A stretch of 64,000 bases of DNA from an uncultured Bacteroidales bacterium (GTDB lineage: Bacteria; Bacteroidota; Bacteroidia; Bacteroidales; FEN-979). Positions 54,438 to 63,866 of this stretch are shown here, piece after piece. The stretch covers positions 107,154 to 171,153 of the forward strand of contig CAIWXI010000031.1 in NCBI GenBank assembly GCA_903916595.1, given 5' to 3'. Below the pieces are notes generated by a model. That model was not told where the DNA came from and ran no database searches. It was given only the letters and a program-made list of their open reading frames with translations. Positions within the stretch are counted from its first letter, which is position 1, and the number at the start of each line of letters is the position of its first letter. The translations under genes were made by a program, and so were the position numbers.

Positions 54438-55436
54438 ATGAAATATATTTTTATTGTTTTGTTTCTTTTCCCGCTTTGTCTTCGGGCTCAGCAGATCACA
54501 AACGTGAGCGCTATGCAGGACGGGAAGAACATCATTGTTTCGTATGATCTCCCGGGAAAACAGGGGCAGACGTTCACGGTCAGTCTTTTTGTATCGGAGA
54601 ACGGAGGCTCAACCTGGCAGGGGCCTTTAAACAGTGTTACAGGTGATAAGGGGCAGGGGATAAACCCTGGAACCGGCAAACGGATCATCTGGAATGTTTT
54701 GCAGGACAGGGACAAACTGCAAGGCTCCGCTATTGCATTTAAAATCAGGGCGAGTTATGCAGCCAGCGGTGCTTCAGGCAGCATCGAAATGGTGTATGTT
54801 GAAGGCGGAACGTTTCAGATGGGCAGTAACGACGGAGAAGCCGATGAAAAACCGGTACATTCAGTAACCCTGAACAGCTTTAATATTGGCAAATACGAAG
54901 TAACCCAGAAGCAATGGCAGGATGTGATGGGATCAAATCCATCAAATTTTACAGGATGCAATAACTGTCCGGTTGAGAAGGTTAGCTGGAACGATGTTCA
55001 GGATTTTATTCAAAGGCTCAATACAAAAACCGGCAGTAATTACCGTTTACCTACCGAGGCGGAATGGGAATATGCCGCCAGAGGAGGTAATAAAAGCCGT
55101 GGATATAAATATTCAGGAGGTGATGATATCGAGGCGGTTGCATGGTATAATGACAACAGCGGCTCAAAGACACATACAGTAGGTCAAAAACAAGCCAATG
55201 AACTAGGGATTTACGACATGAGCGGCAACGTTTGGGAATGGTGCAGCGACTGGTATGGGAATTATTCCTCAAATTCCCAAAATAATCCGAAGGGCTATTC
55301 ATCGGGCTCCGGCCGCGTGAGTCGCGGCGGCGGCTGGAGCAGCGGCGCTCAGGGCTGCCGCGCATCGAATCGCGGCGGCGGCGGCCCCGGCAACCGCGGC
55401 AGCTATTTAGGCTTTCGTCTGGTTGTTGTCCCATAG
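54438..55436 (+). CDS. Exported FGE-sulfatase / C-type-lectin-fold (SUMF1-like) protein with DGR-like variable 3' end
   Basis: Signal peptide MKYIFIVLFLFPLCLRAQ; MVYVEGGTFQMGSNDGEADEKPVHSVTLNSFNIGKYEVTQKQWQDVMG; YRLPTEAEWEYAARGG; DMSGNVWEWCSDWYG; C-terminus RVSRGGGWSSGAQGCRASNRGGGGPGNRGSYLGFRLVVVP. Confidence 0.92.
   Translation: MKYIFIVLFLFPLCLRAQQITNVSAMQDGKNIIVSYDLPGKQGQTFTVSLFVSENGGSTWQGPLNSVTGDKGQGINPGTGKRIIWNVLQDRDKLQGSAIAFKIRASYAASGASGSIEMVYVEGGTFQMGSNDGEADEKPVHSVTLNSFNIGKYEVTQKQWQDVMGSNPSNFTGCNNCPVEKVSWNDVQDFIQRLNTKTGSNYRLPTEAEWEYAARGGNKSRGYKYSGGDDIEAVAWYNDNSGSKTHTVGQKQANELGIYDMSGNVWEWCSDWYGNYSSNSQNNPKGYSSGSGRVSRGGGWSSGAQGCRASNRGGGGPGNRGSYLGFRLVVVP
55314..55421 (+). other. Candidate diversity-generating-retroelement variable region (VR)
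   Basis: 36 codons at the 3' end of the CLec-fold gene; 12 of the 13 codons where comparable proteins carry Asn/Asp clusters are NNC (AGC/GGC/AAC, the exception TAT), consistent with AAC template codons substituted at A positions. Confidence 0.62.
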
Positions 55437-55540
55437 TTCAGTGGCAGCTTTTTGTGCCATACCTTTTGAGCAAAAGAAATGTTTGGCTAAAGGTGAGTGA
55501 GGGACGAGCGAGCAAAGAGCCAACGAGTAAAACAAACAAA

Positions 55541-57253
55541 ATGCAACCAATTGAAAATTTTATGAAAAAGACGGGTTTGATCGTGGGATATTGGTTTATG
55601 GTTATAAACCTGTATTCCCAAAACACTGTTGAAGGCATCAGTCCGGTGTATCAGTTCAGTATTTCAAAAGAGATTAAACCACCGGTGTTGAATATGGATG
55701 CGACTTCTATCACGTTTATAGATCAAAACGGCAATCATGCAATTGATGCGAACGAAAACTGTACTCTGAAGTTCAGTCTTGGAAATACCGGGTATGGCGA
55801 CGGGATCGGGCTTACAGCAAGGGTGAGCGTTTCGGGTACTTCCAACGGAGTTTCATTTTCACAATCCACCCCCCTTCCCATCATCAAAATAGGCGAAACA
55901 AAAGCCGTGGAGATCCCTGTAAAGAGTGATCTTAATACAATTGATGGTTCTGTTACATTTACTTTGCAGGTGGATGAACCTAACGGTTTTGGCGTTTCTC
56001 CCCAGCAGATCGAGGTTCAGACCCGTAAATTCATTTCTCCTATGATCGAGATCGCCGATTACTCGATCACGAGCCAGATGTCGGGAAACCTGCGCAAAAA
56101 ATTACCGTTCGATCTGCAAGTTCTGGTTCAGAATACACAATATGGAGCCGCCGAAGATGTGCAGGTCTTTCTCGGTCTGCCGCCTGAAGTGATCTGCATT
56201 TCATCCAATACTTCCATTCATTATGATAAACTGAATGCCGGTGAAAAGAAGGATATCGTGTATACCCTCATCGTGAGCGATAATTACGTTTCCCAAACCA
56301 TTCCTGTACATATTAAAATTTCAGAGAAATACGGCAAATTCTCTAAGGATAAGGACATCAGCCTCACTCTCAACCAGTCTATGGCTGTGAATAAACTCGT
56401 GGTGGAAGCCGATAAAAAACAGGAACAAACTGCTCAGATTATTATTGGTTCGCTTAGCAGTGATGTCGACAAAGCCATCCCCCAGGGGCCATCAACTCAT
56501 CCCGAAAGGTATGCCCTTATTATTGGCAATGAGGATTACAGCTCATTTCAGTCAGGCCTTTCCACCGAATCTAATGTTGATTTTGCCGCCAATGATGCCA
56601 GGATATTCCGGGATTATATTGAACAGACTCTGGGCGTGCCTAAGACTCAGATCAAATTGCTGACCAATGCCACAGCCGGTCAGATCAATCAGTCCCTGGC
56701 CTGGATCGCACAAAATGCTAAAGTGGAAAACGGTAACGCTGAATTGTTATTCTATTATTCAGGTCATGGGCTGCCGGATGAGAATTCTCATGAACCCTAT
56801 CTGATTCCCGTGGATGTGAGTGGAACGAATATCCAGCAGGCTATCAGGTTAAGCGCAGTATACCAGAAACTGAGCGAATTCCCATCCAAACGGATCACTG
56901 TATTTCTCGATGCATGCTTCAGCGGGGGAGCCAGAAACCAGAGTCTGATCGCGATGAAAAGTGTGAAGGTCAAACCTGCAGAATTTGAATTAAGCGGGAA
57001 TATGGTCGTTTTCTCATCCAGCTCAGGCGAGGAAACTTCGAATGTTTACCGCGAAAAGCAGCATGGTTTCTTTACTTACTTCCTTCTGAAGGAACTCCAA
57101 AGCACAAAAGGCGATATTACCTATAAACAGTTAGCCGATTATCTCCGCGATAAAGTCCTGAGAGGAACCTCCCTGATCAGTAAGCCCCAGACACCAATGG
57201 CGCTCTACAGCGAATCGGCCCGGGATCAGTGGGAGAACTGGAAGATGGAATAA
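55541..57253 (+). CDS. Exported caspase-family (peptidase C14-like) protein
   Basis: YALIIGNEDYSSF...; LLFYYSGHGLPDE (His), ITVFLDACFSGGARN (Cys), GFFTYFLLKELQ; signal peptide MKKTGLIVGYWFMVINLYSQ within the N-terminus; tandem Ig-like/CARDB-type N-terminal region. Confidence 0.9.
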   Translation: MQPIENFMKKTGLIVGYWFMVINLYSQNTVEGISPVYQFSISKEIKPPVLNMDATSITFIDQNGNHAIDANENCTLKFSLGNTGYGDGIGLTARVSVSGTSNGVSFSQSTPLPIIKIGETKAVEIPVKSDLNTIDGSVTFTLQVDEPNGFGVSPQQIEVQTRKFISPMIEIADYSITSQMSGNLRKKLPFDLQVLVQNTQYGAAEDVQVFLGLPPEVICISSNTSIHYDKLNAGEKKDIVYTLIVSDNYVSQTIPVHIKISEKYGKFSKDKDISLTLNQSMAVNKLVVEADKKQEQTAQIIIGSLSSDVDKAIPQGPSTHPERYALIIGNEDYSSFQSGLSTESNVDFAANDARIFRDYIEQTLGVPKTQIKLLTNATAGQINQSLAWIAQNAKVENGNAELLFYYSGHGLPDENSHEPYLIPVDVSGTNIQQAIRLSAVYQKLSEFPSKRITVFLDACFSGGARNQSLIAMKSVKVKPAEFELSGNMVVFSSSSGEETSNVYREKQHGFFTYFLLKELQSTKGDITYKQLADYLRDKVLRGTSLISKPQTPMALYSESARDQWENWKME

Positions 57254-57268
57254 ATCTGCCATCTGATA

Positions 57269-59086
57269 TCATTCTTCAGAGAATTGCTTCAGCAACTTGC
57301 GATATTCCGAAAAGACGGTGGCCCGGCTCATGAAGCCTATATACTTGCCATCCTTCAGTACGGGTATGTTGAAGCGATCGTTTCTCTGGAAGAGCGACAT
57401 GATCTTCTCCATATCGTCATCGGGCGTAATAAAGAATTCGGGCATGTACATCAGGTCTCTCACGAATTTTTTATTGTACAGTTCCCGGTTGAACATGATG
57501 CCCCTGATATGATCGAGGGTGACGATGCCATGAAAGGTGTTTTCGGCATCCACCACCGGAAATATATTTCTGGAAGCTTCGGCCACGACTTTTACCAGGT
57601 CGCCCAGACTGGCGTCGGGAAGGACTGTCTTAAAATTCTTCTCGATAAGACCGGCCGGGTCCATAAAGGTAAGAATGGCATTGTCTTTATGATGGGTGAT
57701 GAGTTCCTTGCGCATAGCCAGCTGGCGTGCATAAATCGAATGGGGTTCGAAATAAAACACAGTGAGGTACGACACCGTCGATGATATAATGAGAGGCGTG
57801 AGTAATTCATACCCCCCGGTGATCTCAGCGATGAGGAAGATGGCGGTGAGGGGAGCGTGCATCACCCCGGTCATCAGGCCGGCCATGCCTACCAGGGCAA
57901 AGTTGCTTTCGGGAAGATGGGAGCCTAAACCCAGATTGATACCCCGTGAAAGGAAGAGCCCGCTGATCACGCCAACAAACAGGGTCGGGGCAAAGGTCCC
58001 GCCTATGCCACCGCTTCCCTGGGTAAACGACATGGCTATGACTTTCGAGAGGATCAGTCCGAAGATGATCATAAGGAAAAGATACGGGCTGTTCTTCATC
58101 CATCCGAAGAACTCCGGGTTTCCAATGGTTTCGGCATGGCCTTTCAGAACTTCTTTCAAAATAGTATACCCTTCACCAAACAGAGAGGGGTAAATGAAGA
58201 TCAGCATAGCTAAGACCACTCCGGCCAAAGGGAGTCTCACCCCGGTTGGGATCTTCGCGAGAAGGCGTTCCATCCAGACGCTGCCGCGTATAAAATAAAC
58301 GGAAACAAGACCGGTAAAAATTCCAAGAAGTATATAGTATCCTGTTTCATGAAAATGGAAAGGGGAAAGAAGGACGAATGAAAACAAAACATCCTTACCC
58401 ATCAGCAAGGAGGAAACCAGGGAGCCTGTAACGGCCGATATCAGCAAAGGGATAAGGTTGGTCATGGTGAGGTCCATCAGCAGCACCTCTATTACGAATA
58501 CCACACCTGCAATAGGTGCAGCAAAGAGGCTCGCCAGGGCGCCTGCCGCCCCGCAACCAAGCAGCAGTGTCGTGTTTTTATAATCCTGCCGGAACAGGCG
58601 TGCCATGTTGGAACCAATCGCTGATCCGGTAAGCACTCCGGGGGCTTCTGGTCCGACAGATCCTCCAAAACCCAGGGTAAGCGTACAAGCCACCAACGAA
58701 GTCCAGGTGTTGCCTGGTTTTATCTGGCTATGGTTTTTCGAAATACCATAGAGCACTTTGCTCACTCCATGACTGATATTGTCTTTTACAACATATTTCA
58801 TGAAGAGATATGTCAATACCAGTCCGCACATCGGATACAGCAGGTACAAAAAGGTGATGGCCTGAAAAGTAAACCCGTTGGTGAGAAAGAAGTTCGTGTA
58901 ATACAGGGTATTCTTCAATACCACCCCTGCAAGCCCGCTGAGTATACCCACGAAAAAACTGAGCACCAGTAAGAACTGTCTTGGTTTTAAGACTTTATAC
59001 TGGTACAGGTAGATCCTGTCGAAAAGCGTATGTCGTGACATAATGCTGCAAATGTAGCAGTATATTCTTACTTTTGATGAAAACAT
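57269..59086 (-). CDS. ClC-family chloride channel/antiporter with C-terminal CBS domains
   Basis: GFGGSVGPEAPGVLTGSAIGSNMARLF; GSGGIGGTFAPTLFVG; CBS-like tail FPVVDAENTFHGIVTLDHIRGIM. Confidence 0.95.
   Translation of the reverse strand: MFSSKVRIYCYICSIMSRHTLFDRIYLYQYKVLKPRQFLLVLSFFVGILSGLAGVVLKNTLYYTNFFLTNGFTFQAITFLYLLYPMCGLVLTYLFMKYVVKDNISHGVSKVLYGISKNHSQIKPGNTWTSLVACTLTLGFGGSVGPEAPGVLTGSAIGSNMARLFRQDYKNTTLLLGCGAAGALASLFAAPIAGVVFVIEVLLMDLTMTNLIPLLISAVTGSLVSSLLMGKDVLFSFVLLSPFHFHETGYYILLGIFTGLVSVYFIRGSVWMERLLAKIPTGVRLPLAGVVLAMLIFIYPSLFGEGYTILKEVLKGHAETIGNPEFFGWMKNSPYLFLMIIFGLILSKVIAMSFTQGSGGIGGTFAPTLFVGVISGLFLSRGINLGLGSHLPESNFALVGMAGLMTGVMHAPLTAIFLIAEITGGYELLTPLIISSTVSYLTVFYFEPHSIYARQLAMRKELITHHKDNAILTFMDPAGLIEKNFKTVLPDASLGDLVKVVAEASRNIFPVVDAENTFHGIVTLDHIRGIMFNRELYNKKFVRDLMYMPEFFITPDDDMEKIMSLFQRNDRFNIPVLKDGKYIGFMSRATVFSEYRKLLKQFSEE
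59069..59076 (+). promoter_or_regulatory. Putative -7 box TACTTTTG for xth
   Basis: Consensus match 16 nt before ATG 59093. Confidence 0.5.
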
Positions 59087-59092
59087 AGAAAC

Positions 59093-59860
59093 ATGAAAAG
59101 GATCATATCATATAATGTAAACGGGATCAGGTCGGCAGTTTCGAAAGGCCTTTCCGACTGGCTCCTTGCGGCTGACCCCGATATCGTTTGTTTCCAGGAA
59201 ACCAAGGCTCAGCCCGACCAGATTCCTGTTGAACTGTTCGAAGCCCTCGGTTACCATCATTACTGGTTTTCGGCTGTAAAGAAAGGATACAGCGGAGTTG
59301 GTATTCTTTCGAAAATCAAGCCCGATCACGTGGATTTTGGCATGAACGTTCAGAAGTATGATGATGAAGGAAGGACCATCATGGCGCATTTCGGGGATAT
59401 TACGGTGATGAGCGTATATCATCCCTCAGGAACCAGCGGGGATGTACGACAGGGCTTTAAAATGGGCTGGCTGGATGATTTCCTTGATTACGCCGGCGAA
59501 CTACGTAAGACCCGCCCAAATCTTATCCTCTGCGGCGATTTTAACATCTGTCATAAGCCCATCGATATTCATGATCCGATCAGAAATGCCACGAGCAGCG
59601 GCTTCTTACCCGAAGAAAGAGAGTGGCTCACGAAATTTTTCGACAGCGGGTTCATTGATACTTTCAGATTGTTCAACCGGGAGCCAAAGCAATACACCTG
59701 GTGGAGTTTCCGTGCGGGCGCCCGGTCAAAGAACCTTGGCTGGCGTATCGATTACCAGGTGGTGACGCCTCCGCTCGAGAATCGTTTGATGAGGGCCGCG
59801 GTTCTGCCCGACGCCAGGCATTCAGACCATTGTCCGACCATGCTCGAAGTCGATTTTTGA
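59093..59860 (+). CDS. xth: Exodeoxyribonuclease III / AP endonuclease
   Basis: IISYNVNGIRSAVSKGLSDWLLAADPDIVCFQETKAQ; LCGDFNICHKPIDIHDP; WRIDYQVVTPPL; RHSDHCPTMLEVDF. Confidence 0.97.
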   Translation: MKRIISYNVNGIRSAVSKGLSDWLLAADPDIVCFQETKAQPDQIPVELFEALGYHHYWFSAVKKGYSGVGILSKIKPDHVDFGMNVQKYDDEGRTIMAHFGDITVMSVYHPSGTSGDVRQGFKMGWLDDFLDYAGELRKTRPNLILCGDFNICHKPIDIHDPIRNATSSGFLPEEREWLTKFFDSGFIDTFRLFNREPKQYTWWSFRAGARSKNLGWRIDYQVVTPPLENRLMRAAVLPDARHSDHCPTMLEVDF

Positions 59861-59928
59861 CCATAAGGCCTGATCGGCGGGCCGATGCAAAGAAACAAGC
59901 TCAGAAGCGTCCTGTAATTTTGAGGGTT

Positions 59929-62865
59929 TCAGAAATTCACCGCGTAAACAAACTGGCAGCCCCAGCTGTTATTGCCGGGGAAATACATGGGCCTTACTCC
60001 CAGATCGAAGGGGTAGGCAAACCTCAGGAGATGCAACTGGGCCGTGAGCTCGGAACCAATGGTCTGGTAAAGATCAGGGAGGTTCCAGTTGATGGTTGTG
60101 TCATCGTCGCCCATGGCCTGGTCATAAAAAAGGTTCAGGATGAAGCGTTTGAAATAAAACACTCCACCCACACTCCAGTCGGGGCAAAACAGGGGGAATT
60201 TATAGTTTACTGAAAAACTGATCAGGTGGTTGTCATAACCATTTGTATATCCCCTGGGATAAGGGATGACTTCTGAATAGCTGTAACCGTAAACCGTATT
60301 TTCATTTCTCTGCTGATAGCCGCCATAAAGCCAGATGCCGTGATGTCTGAGCATGCCGGGAAAATACAGATTGGTCTGCACAGCCCAGATAGAACCCATA
60401 TCATTACTTCCAAAAGGGCAATTCGTAAGGCTTGCCGAGAAGCTCTGTCCCCAGCGGGGATACATGTCCTGGTAATTCGAACGCTTGTATTGATAATAAC
60501 TCAAACTATAGCTTAAGGTGTTGACCCAGCCTTTGGTGAATGGTTCTGGGGTGGTCTTGTCGTGGATCACATCAATGAGGGAAGCGCTGATCGAGGGCGT
60601 CAGTCCGCGGTACCACGTTCCACGAGTAAAATTCAAAGGTACAGAAACCTGAACGCTAAGCTTGAACTCGTTCCAGGTGAACCTTGTTCTTGGCGAGGTA
60701 TTGCTGGTGATGTAATACCCCGCCCTTTTTCCAAAAGAGGCATTCATGTCAAACACCGGAAAAAGTCCCTGGTAGCTGAAATTCAGATAGAACTGCCCGG
60801 TCCTGTCATTGTAATCCCAGTCATAGCCCGCAGAGGCAAATGCCGAGCTGAGCAGGTTTTGCGATAAAGCCATCACCCCGGGATGTAAAGTCAGGTTGGA
60901 AATACTGAGCGATACCGGCGCCCAGGAGTGAATATTGAACAGGTGTGCGGCCTTTGAATATTTTGATGACGGATAAGTACTGTGGCGAATCCCCACCGAG
61001 TCCCAGTTCTGCGAAGGCTCCCCGAACATCTTGTACAAACGGTCATTTAAGAGTGTGTCCTGAATGTTTACCTTATCCTGTGCGGCTAAGATATCATAGA
61101 GTTTGAAAGAGTTATCCTGCAATTTGTTCAAAGGTGTCCAGGTGGATGTGTCTGTATTGGCTTCAGATATCATCAGCCCGTCGCTGCAGTATTCCGAGTA
61201 AAGAAACTTTGTCTTGCCGGAGTTGAAATCGGGATCATAAGCGCCGAAGGGAGCTGAAGTGACCTGCGAGATGATGTCGGTGACGGTATCGGTAGCGTAA
61301 AGGTTCTCGATCCCCGTATAGTCCGACGAAAATAAAAGCTTGTCTTTATACATATGCGACGGGCCGTCGATGCCTGTATACGTATATGCCAACTGGTATT
61401 TCGTATCATTTGTTGAAAGGTTCCATGTTGAGATGGTTTTTCCTTTTTCGTTCATGTAAATGCATACGACCTGATTGTCGTCATCGGTAAAGTCGGGCGA
61501 CTGGAACGTGGCGCTGCCTTCAGCCTTTTTAGAGTACAGCACTTTGCCATTTGCTGTGCTCAGGACTTCCAGAAAAGATTCCCCTTGTGGGCTATTTCTA
61601 ACGGCCACTATCATATCGCCTTTGTTTGAAAGTACAGGAGCGAAGTATCTGGATCTGGTAGTGAGGTGGCGGGTTTTACGGGTCTTCAGGTCATAAATTA
61701 AAATGCAGGAATAATCTCTGTTCTCCCAGCGGATGTCGGGCTCATATTCAGCCCAGGCGATGAGATTGCCCGAGATGGAGTTACTGCCATCCTCATAAGC
61801 TCCAATCTGAAAAAGTTTCTTCTCCCGGCCATTCATATCAATGCTTACAAAGCGGTCAACATCTTCATTGGTCTTTCGCTCGGCAATGATGACGCTGTCG
61901 TTATAGTACATGGGATGAGTGAATGTTGTATAATTTTTCGGATTTCGCTTTGTGATCATCCTGGATTTGGTCCTGGGTGTTTTACGGTCCTGTTCCTTCC
62001 ATAGGCTGTCTAGCTCGCCCAGAGATTTTTTATACCATTTTACCATTGAAAGCCCTGTGGTACGTCTGATGCCATCGGCAAACGGCACAACCATGAAGGG
62101 ATACTTCGCCACGTGGTCAAGGCTGTAATTCCAAAGCTCAGGTCCATAATTTTTTCTTCCCATACCCACAAGGTAATATCCCAGCTCATAAGCGTCGGGA
62201 ATAAAGGTTTTATAAGAACCCAGAACGGCCCGGTTGAAGTTATATATCCCTTTTTCGAGTAGCTGGGCCCGCAACACGGCTTCAAACCAGCCGGAACGGC
62301 CGCGCCCCGACTTGCTCAGGGAAGTTTCGGTAACCGTGGCATCACCTTCAAGGAACCATCTCGGGACAAATGCGCCCAATATTCCGCCGGTAGCCTGCTC
62401 ACCAAAGACATAATACAATGCCCTGGTAAACCCCTTGTTCATCTTGTTGATCTGCAGGGCGTGACGGTACTCATGAATAGAGAGTTGCTCTAACCATTCT
62501 TCGGCGTATTCGTCGGGATCAGGAGCGGTATAATATTCAATGCGTTTGGGAGCCCAAACAGTGATCCCGTTGGAAATGCTAGATTGGGTATGGATCAGAA
62601 TCGGAATCCTTGGCAGCTTTGCCGAGAGGGTTTTTGTCTCGTACAGGCAAACCTTATCCATGATGTTGGCAATGTACTGGGCGTGGATTTCGTAGGTCGA
62701 AGGATAGATAACTTTATAATGATCTGTCTTGATCTGTTTCCATCGAATGGATGCCGGATCCTGGCCGGTAGAGAAATACTGGCCCATAAGGGTAAGAGGA
62801 AGACTTCCGATAAGAAATGGAATGAAGATTACTATCAGAAATAGCCTTAGACCGGTGGTTCTCAT
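59929..62865 (-). CDS. Exported HExxH metalloprotease-like / beta-propeller / outer-membrane-barrel protein
   Basis: HEYRHALQINKMN (HExxH) and WFLEGDATVTET; WD40/TolB-like repeats; C-terminal alternating aromatic strands ending QFVYAVNF; start MRTTGLRLFLIVIFIPFLIG at 62865. Confidence 0.72.
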   Translation of the reverse strand: MRTTGLRLFLIVIFIPFLIGSLPLTLMGQYFSTGQDPASIRWKQIKTDHYKVIYPSTYEIHAQYIANIMDKVCLYETKTLSAKLPRIPILIHTQSSISNGITVWAPKRIEYYTAPDPDEYAEEWLEQLSIHEYRHALQINKMNKGFTRALYYVFGEQATGGILGAFVPRWFLEGDATVTETSLSKSGRGRSGWFEAVLRAQLLEKGIYNFNRAVLGSYKTFIPDAYELGYYLVGMGRKNYGPELWNYSLDHVAKYPFMVVPFADGIRRTTGLSMVKWYKKSLGELDSLWKEQDRKTPRTKSRMITKRNPKNYTTFTHPMYYNDSVIIAERKTNEDVDRFVSIDMNGREKKLFQIGAYEDGSNSISGNLIAWAEYEPDIRWENRDYSCILIYDLKTRKTRHLTTRSRYFAPVLSNKGDMIVAVRNSPQGESFLEVLSTANGKVLYSKKAEGSATFQSPDFTDDDNQVVCIYMNEKGKTISTWNLSTNDTKYQLAYTYTGIDGPSHMYKDKLLFSSDYTGIENLYATDTVTDIISQVTSAPFGAYDPDFNSGKTKFLYSEYCSDGLMISEANTDTSTWTPLNKLQDNSFKLYDILAAQDKVNIQDTLLNDRLYKMFGEPSQNWDSVGIRHSTYPSSKYSKAAHLFNIHSWAPVSLSISNLTLHPGVMALSQNLLSSAFASAGYDWDYNDRTGQFYLNFSYQGLFPVFDMNASFGKRAGYYITSNTSPRTRFTWNEFKLSVQVSVPLNFTRGTWYRGLTPSISASLIDVIHDKTTPEPFTKGWVNTLSYSLSYYQYKRSNYQDMYPRWGQSFSASLTNCPFGSNDMGSIWAVQTNLYFPGMLRHHGIWLYGGYQQRNENTVYGYSYSEVIPYPRGYTNGYDNHLISFSVNYKFPLFCPDWSVGGVFYFKRFILNLFYDQAMGDDDTTINWNLPDLYQTIGSELTAQLHLLRFAYPFDLGVRPMYFPGNNSWGCQFVYAVNF

Positions 62866-62866
62866 T

Positions 62867-63832
62867 TCAATAATATCTTGCTGACTGCAGGTAGGCCTGA
62901 ACATACTCAGTGATCCCTTCTTCAAGGCTGTGGAAGGGTTTTGAATAGCCTGCCTGAACTAATTTATCCATTTTCGCTTCGGTGAAATACTGGTATTTGT
63001 CGCGGATATCGGCCGGGGTATCGATGAATTCAATCCTGGGTTCCAGCTCCTGAGCTTTAAAGACAGTCTTCGCCAGGTCAAGGAATGCACGGGCTTTCCC
63101 TGTGCCCAGATTGTAGATGCCCTGATTTTCACGGTGTTCGTATAGGAAAAACAACACATCCACAACATCTTTCACATAGATGAAATCACGCAGCTGCATC
63201 CCATCCTGATAATCGGGATGGTGTGAACGGAAGAGCTTCACTTTTCCTGAAGTCCGGATCTGGTTAAAAGCATGAAAAACCACCGATGCCATCCGCCCTT
63301 TATGAAATTCATTGGGGCCGTAAACGTTGAAAAATTTTAATCCGAACCAGGCCGGGGGAGCAGAAACCTGCTTTAAAACCCATTTGTCAAAGTCGTTTTT
63401 CGAAACCCCGTATGGGTTCAGAGGGTGAAGACGGGCTACCAGCCCGTGGCTGTCGTCATACCCAAGCGAGCCGTCGCCGTAAGTGGCCGCTGAAGATGCG
63501 TAAACCAGCGGGATACCATGCTCAGTGCAGAAAGTCCAGATCTTTTTACTGTAGCCAAGATTCAGTTCATCGAATACCTGCATATTGAATTCAGTAGTGT
63601 CGGTGCGGGCGCCGATATGAAAAATGAACTCAATTTCTTTTGCATGAGCAGGCAGCCATGAGAAAAGATCCTTTCTCTCTACTTTTTCACGGAATACTTT
63701 ATGAGTAAAATTATTACTCTTTTCGGGATGCGAAAAATCATCCACAATAACAATATCCCTGATTCCCTTATTGTTAAGCTTGCCTACAAGACAACTTCCT
63801 ATAAATCCAGCCGCTCCTGTTACTATGATCAT
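62867..63832 (-). CDS. hldD: ADP-L-glycero-D-manno-heptose-6-epimerase
   Basis: MIIVTGAAGFIGSCLVGKLNNKGIRDIVIVDDFS; YASSAATYGDGSLGYDD; NPYGVSKNDFDKWV; KFFNVYGPNEFHKGRMASV. Confidence 0.96.
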   Translation of the reverse strand: MIIVTGAAGFIGSCLVGKLNNKGIRDIVIVDDFSHPEKSNNFTHKVFREKVERKDLFSWLPAHAKEIEFIFHIGARTDTTEFNMQVFDELNLGYSKKIWTFCTEHGIPLVYASSAATYGDGSLGYDDSHGLVARLHPLNPYGVSKNDFDKWVLKQVSAPPAWFGLKFFNVYGPNEFHKGRMASVVFHAFNQIRTSGKVKLFRSHHPDYQDGMQLRDFIYVKDVVDVLFFLYEHRENQGIYNLGTGKARAFLDLAKTVFKAQELEPRIEFIDTPADIRDKYQYFTEAKMDKLVQAGYSKPFHSLEEGITEYVQAYLQSARYY

Positions 63833-63866
63833 AATTCGTTATGCGTTATTGCGTTCAGTGTTAAAT

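Noticed and set aside
55454-55540. N-terminal extension MPYLLSKRNVWLKVSEGRASKEPTSKTNK of the caspase-like ORF
   Set aside because: Precedes the signal peptide and is probably untranslated; starts at 55541/55562 are more plausible.
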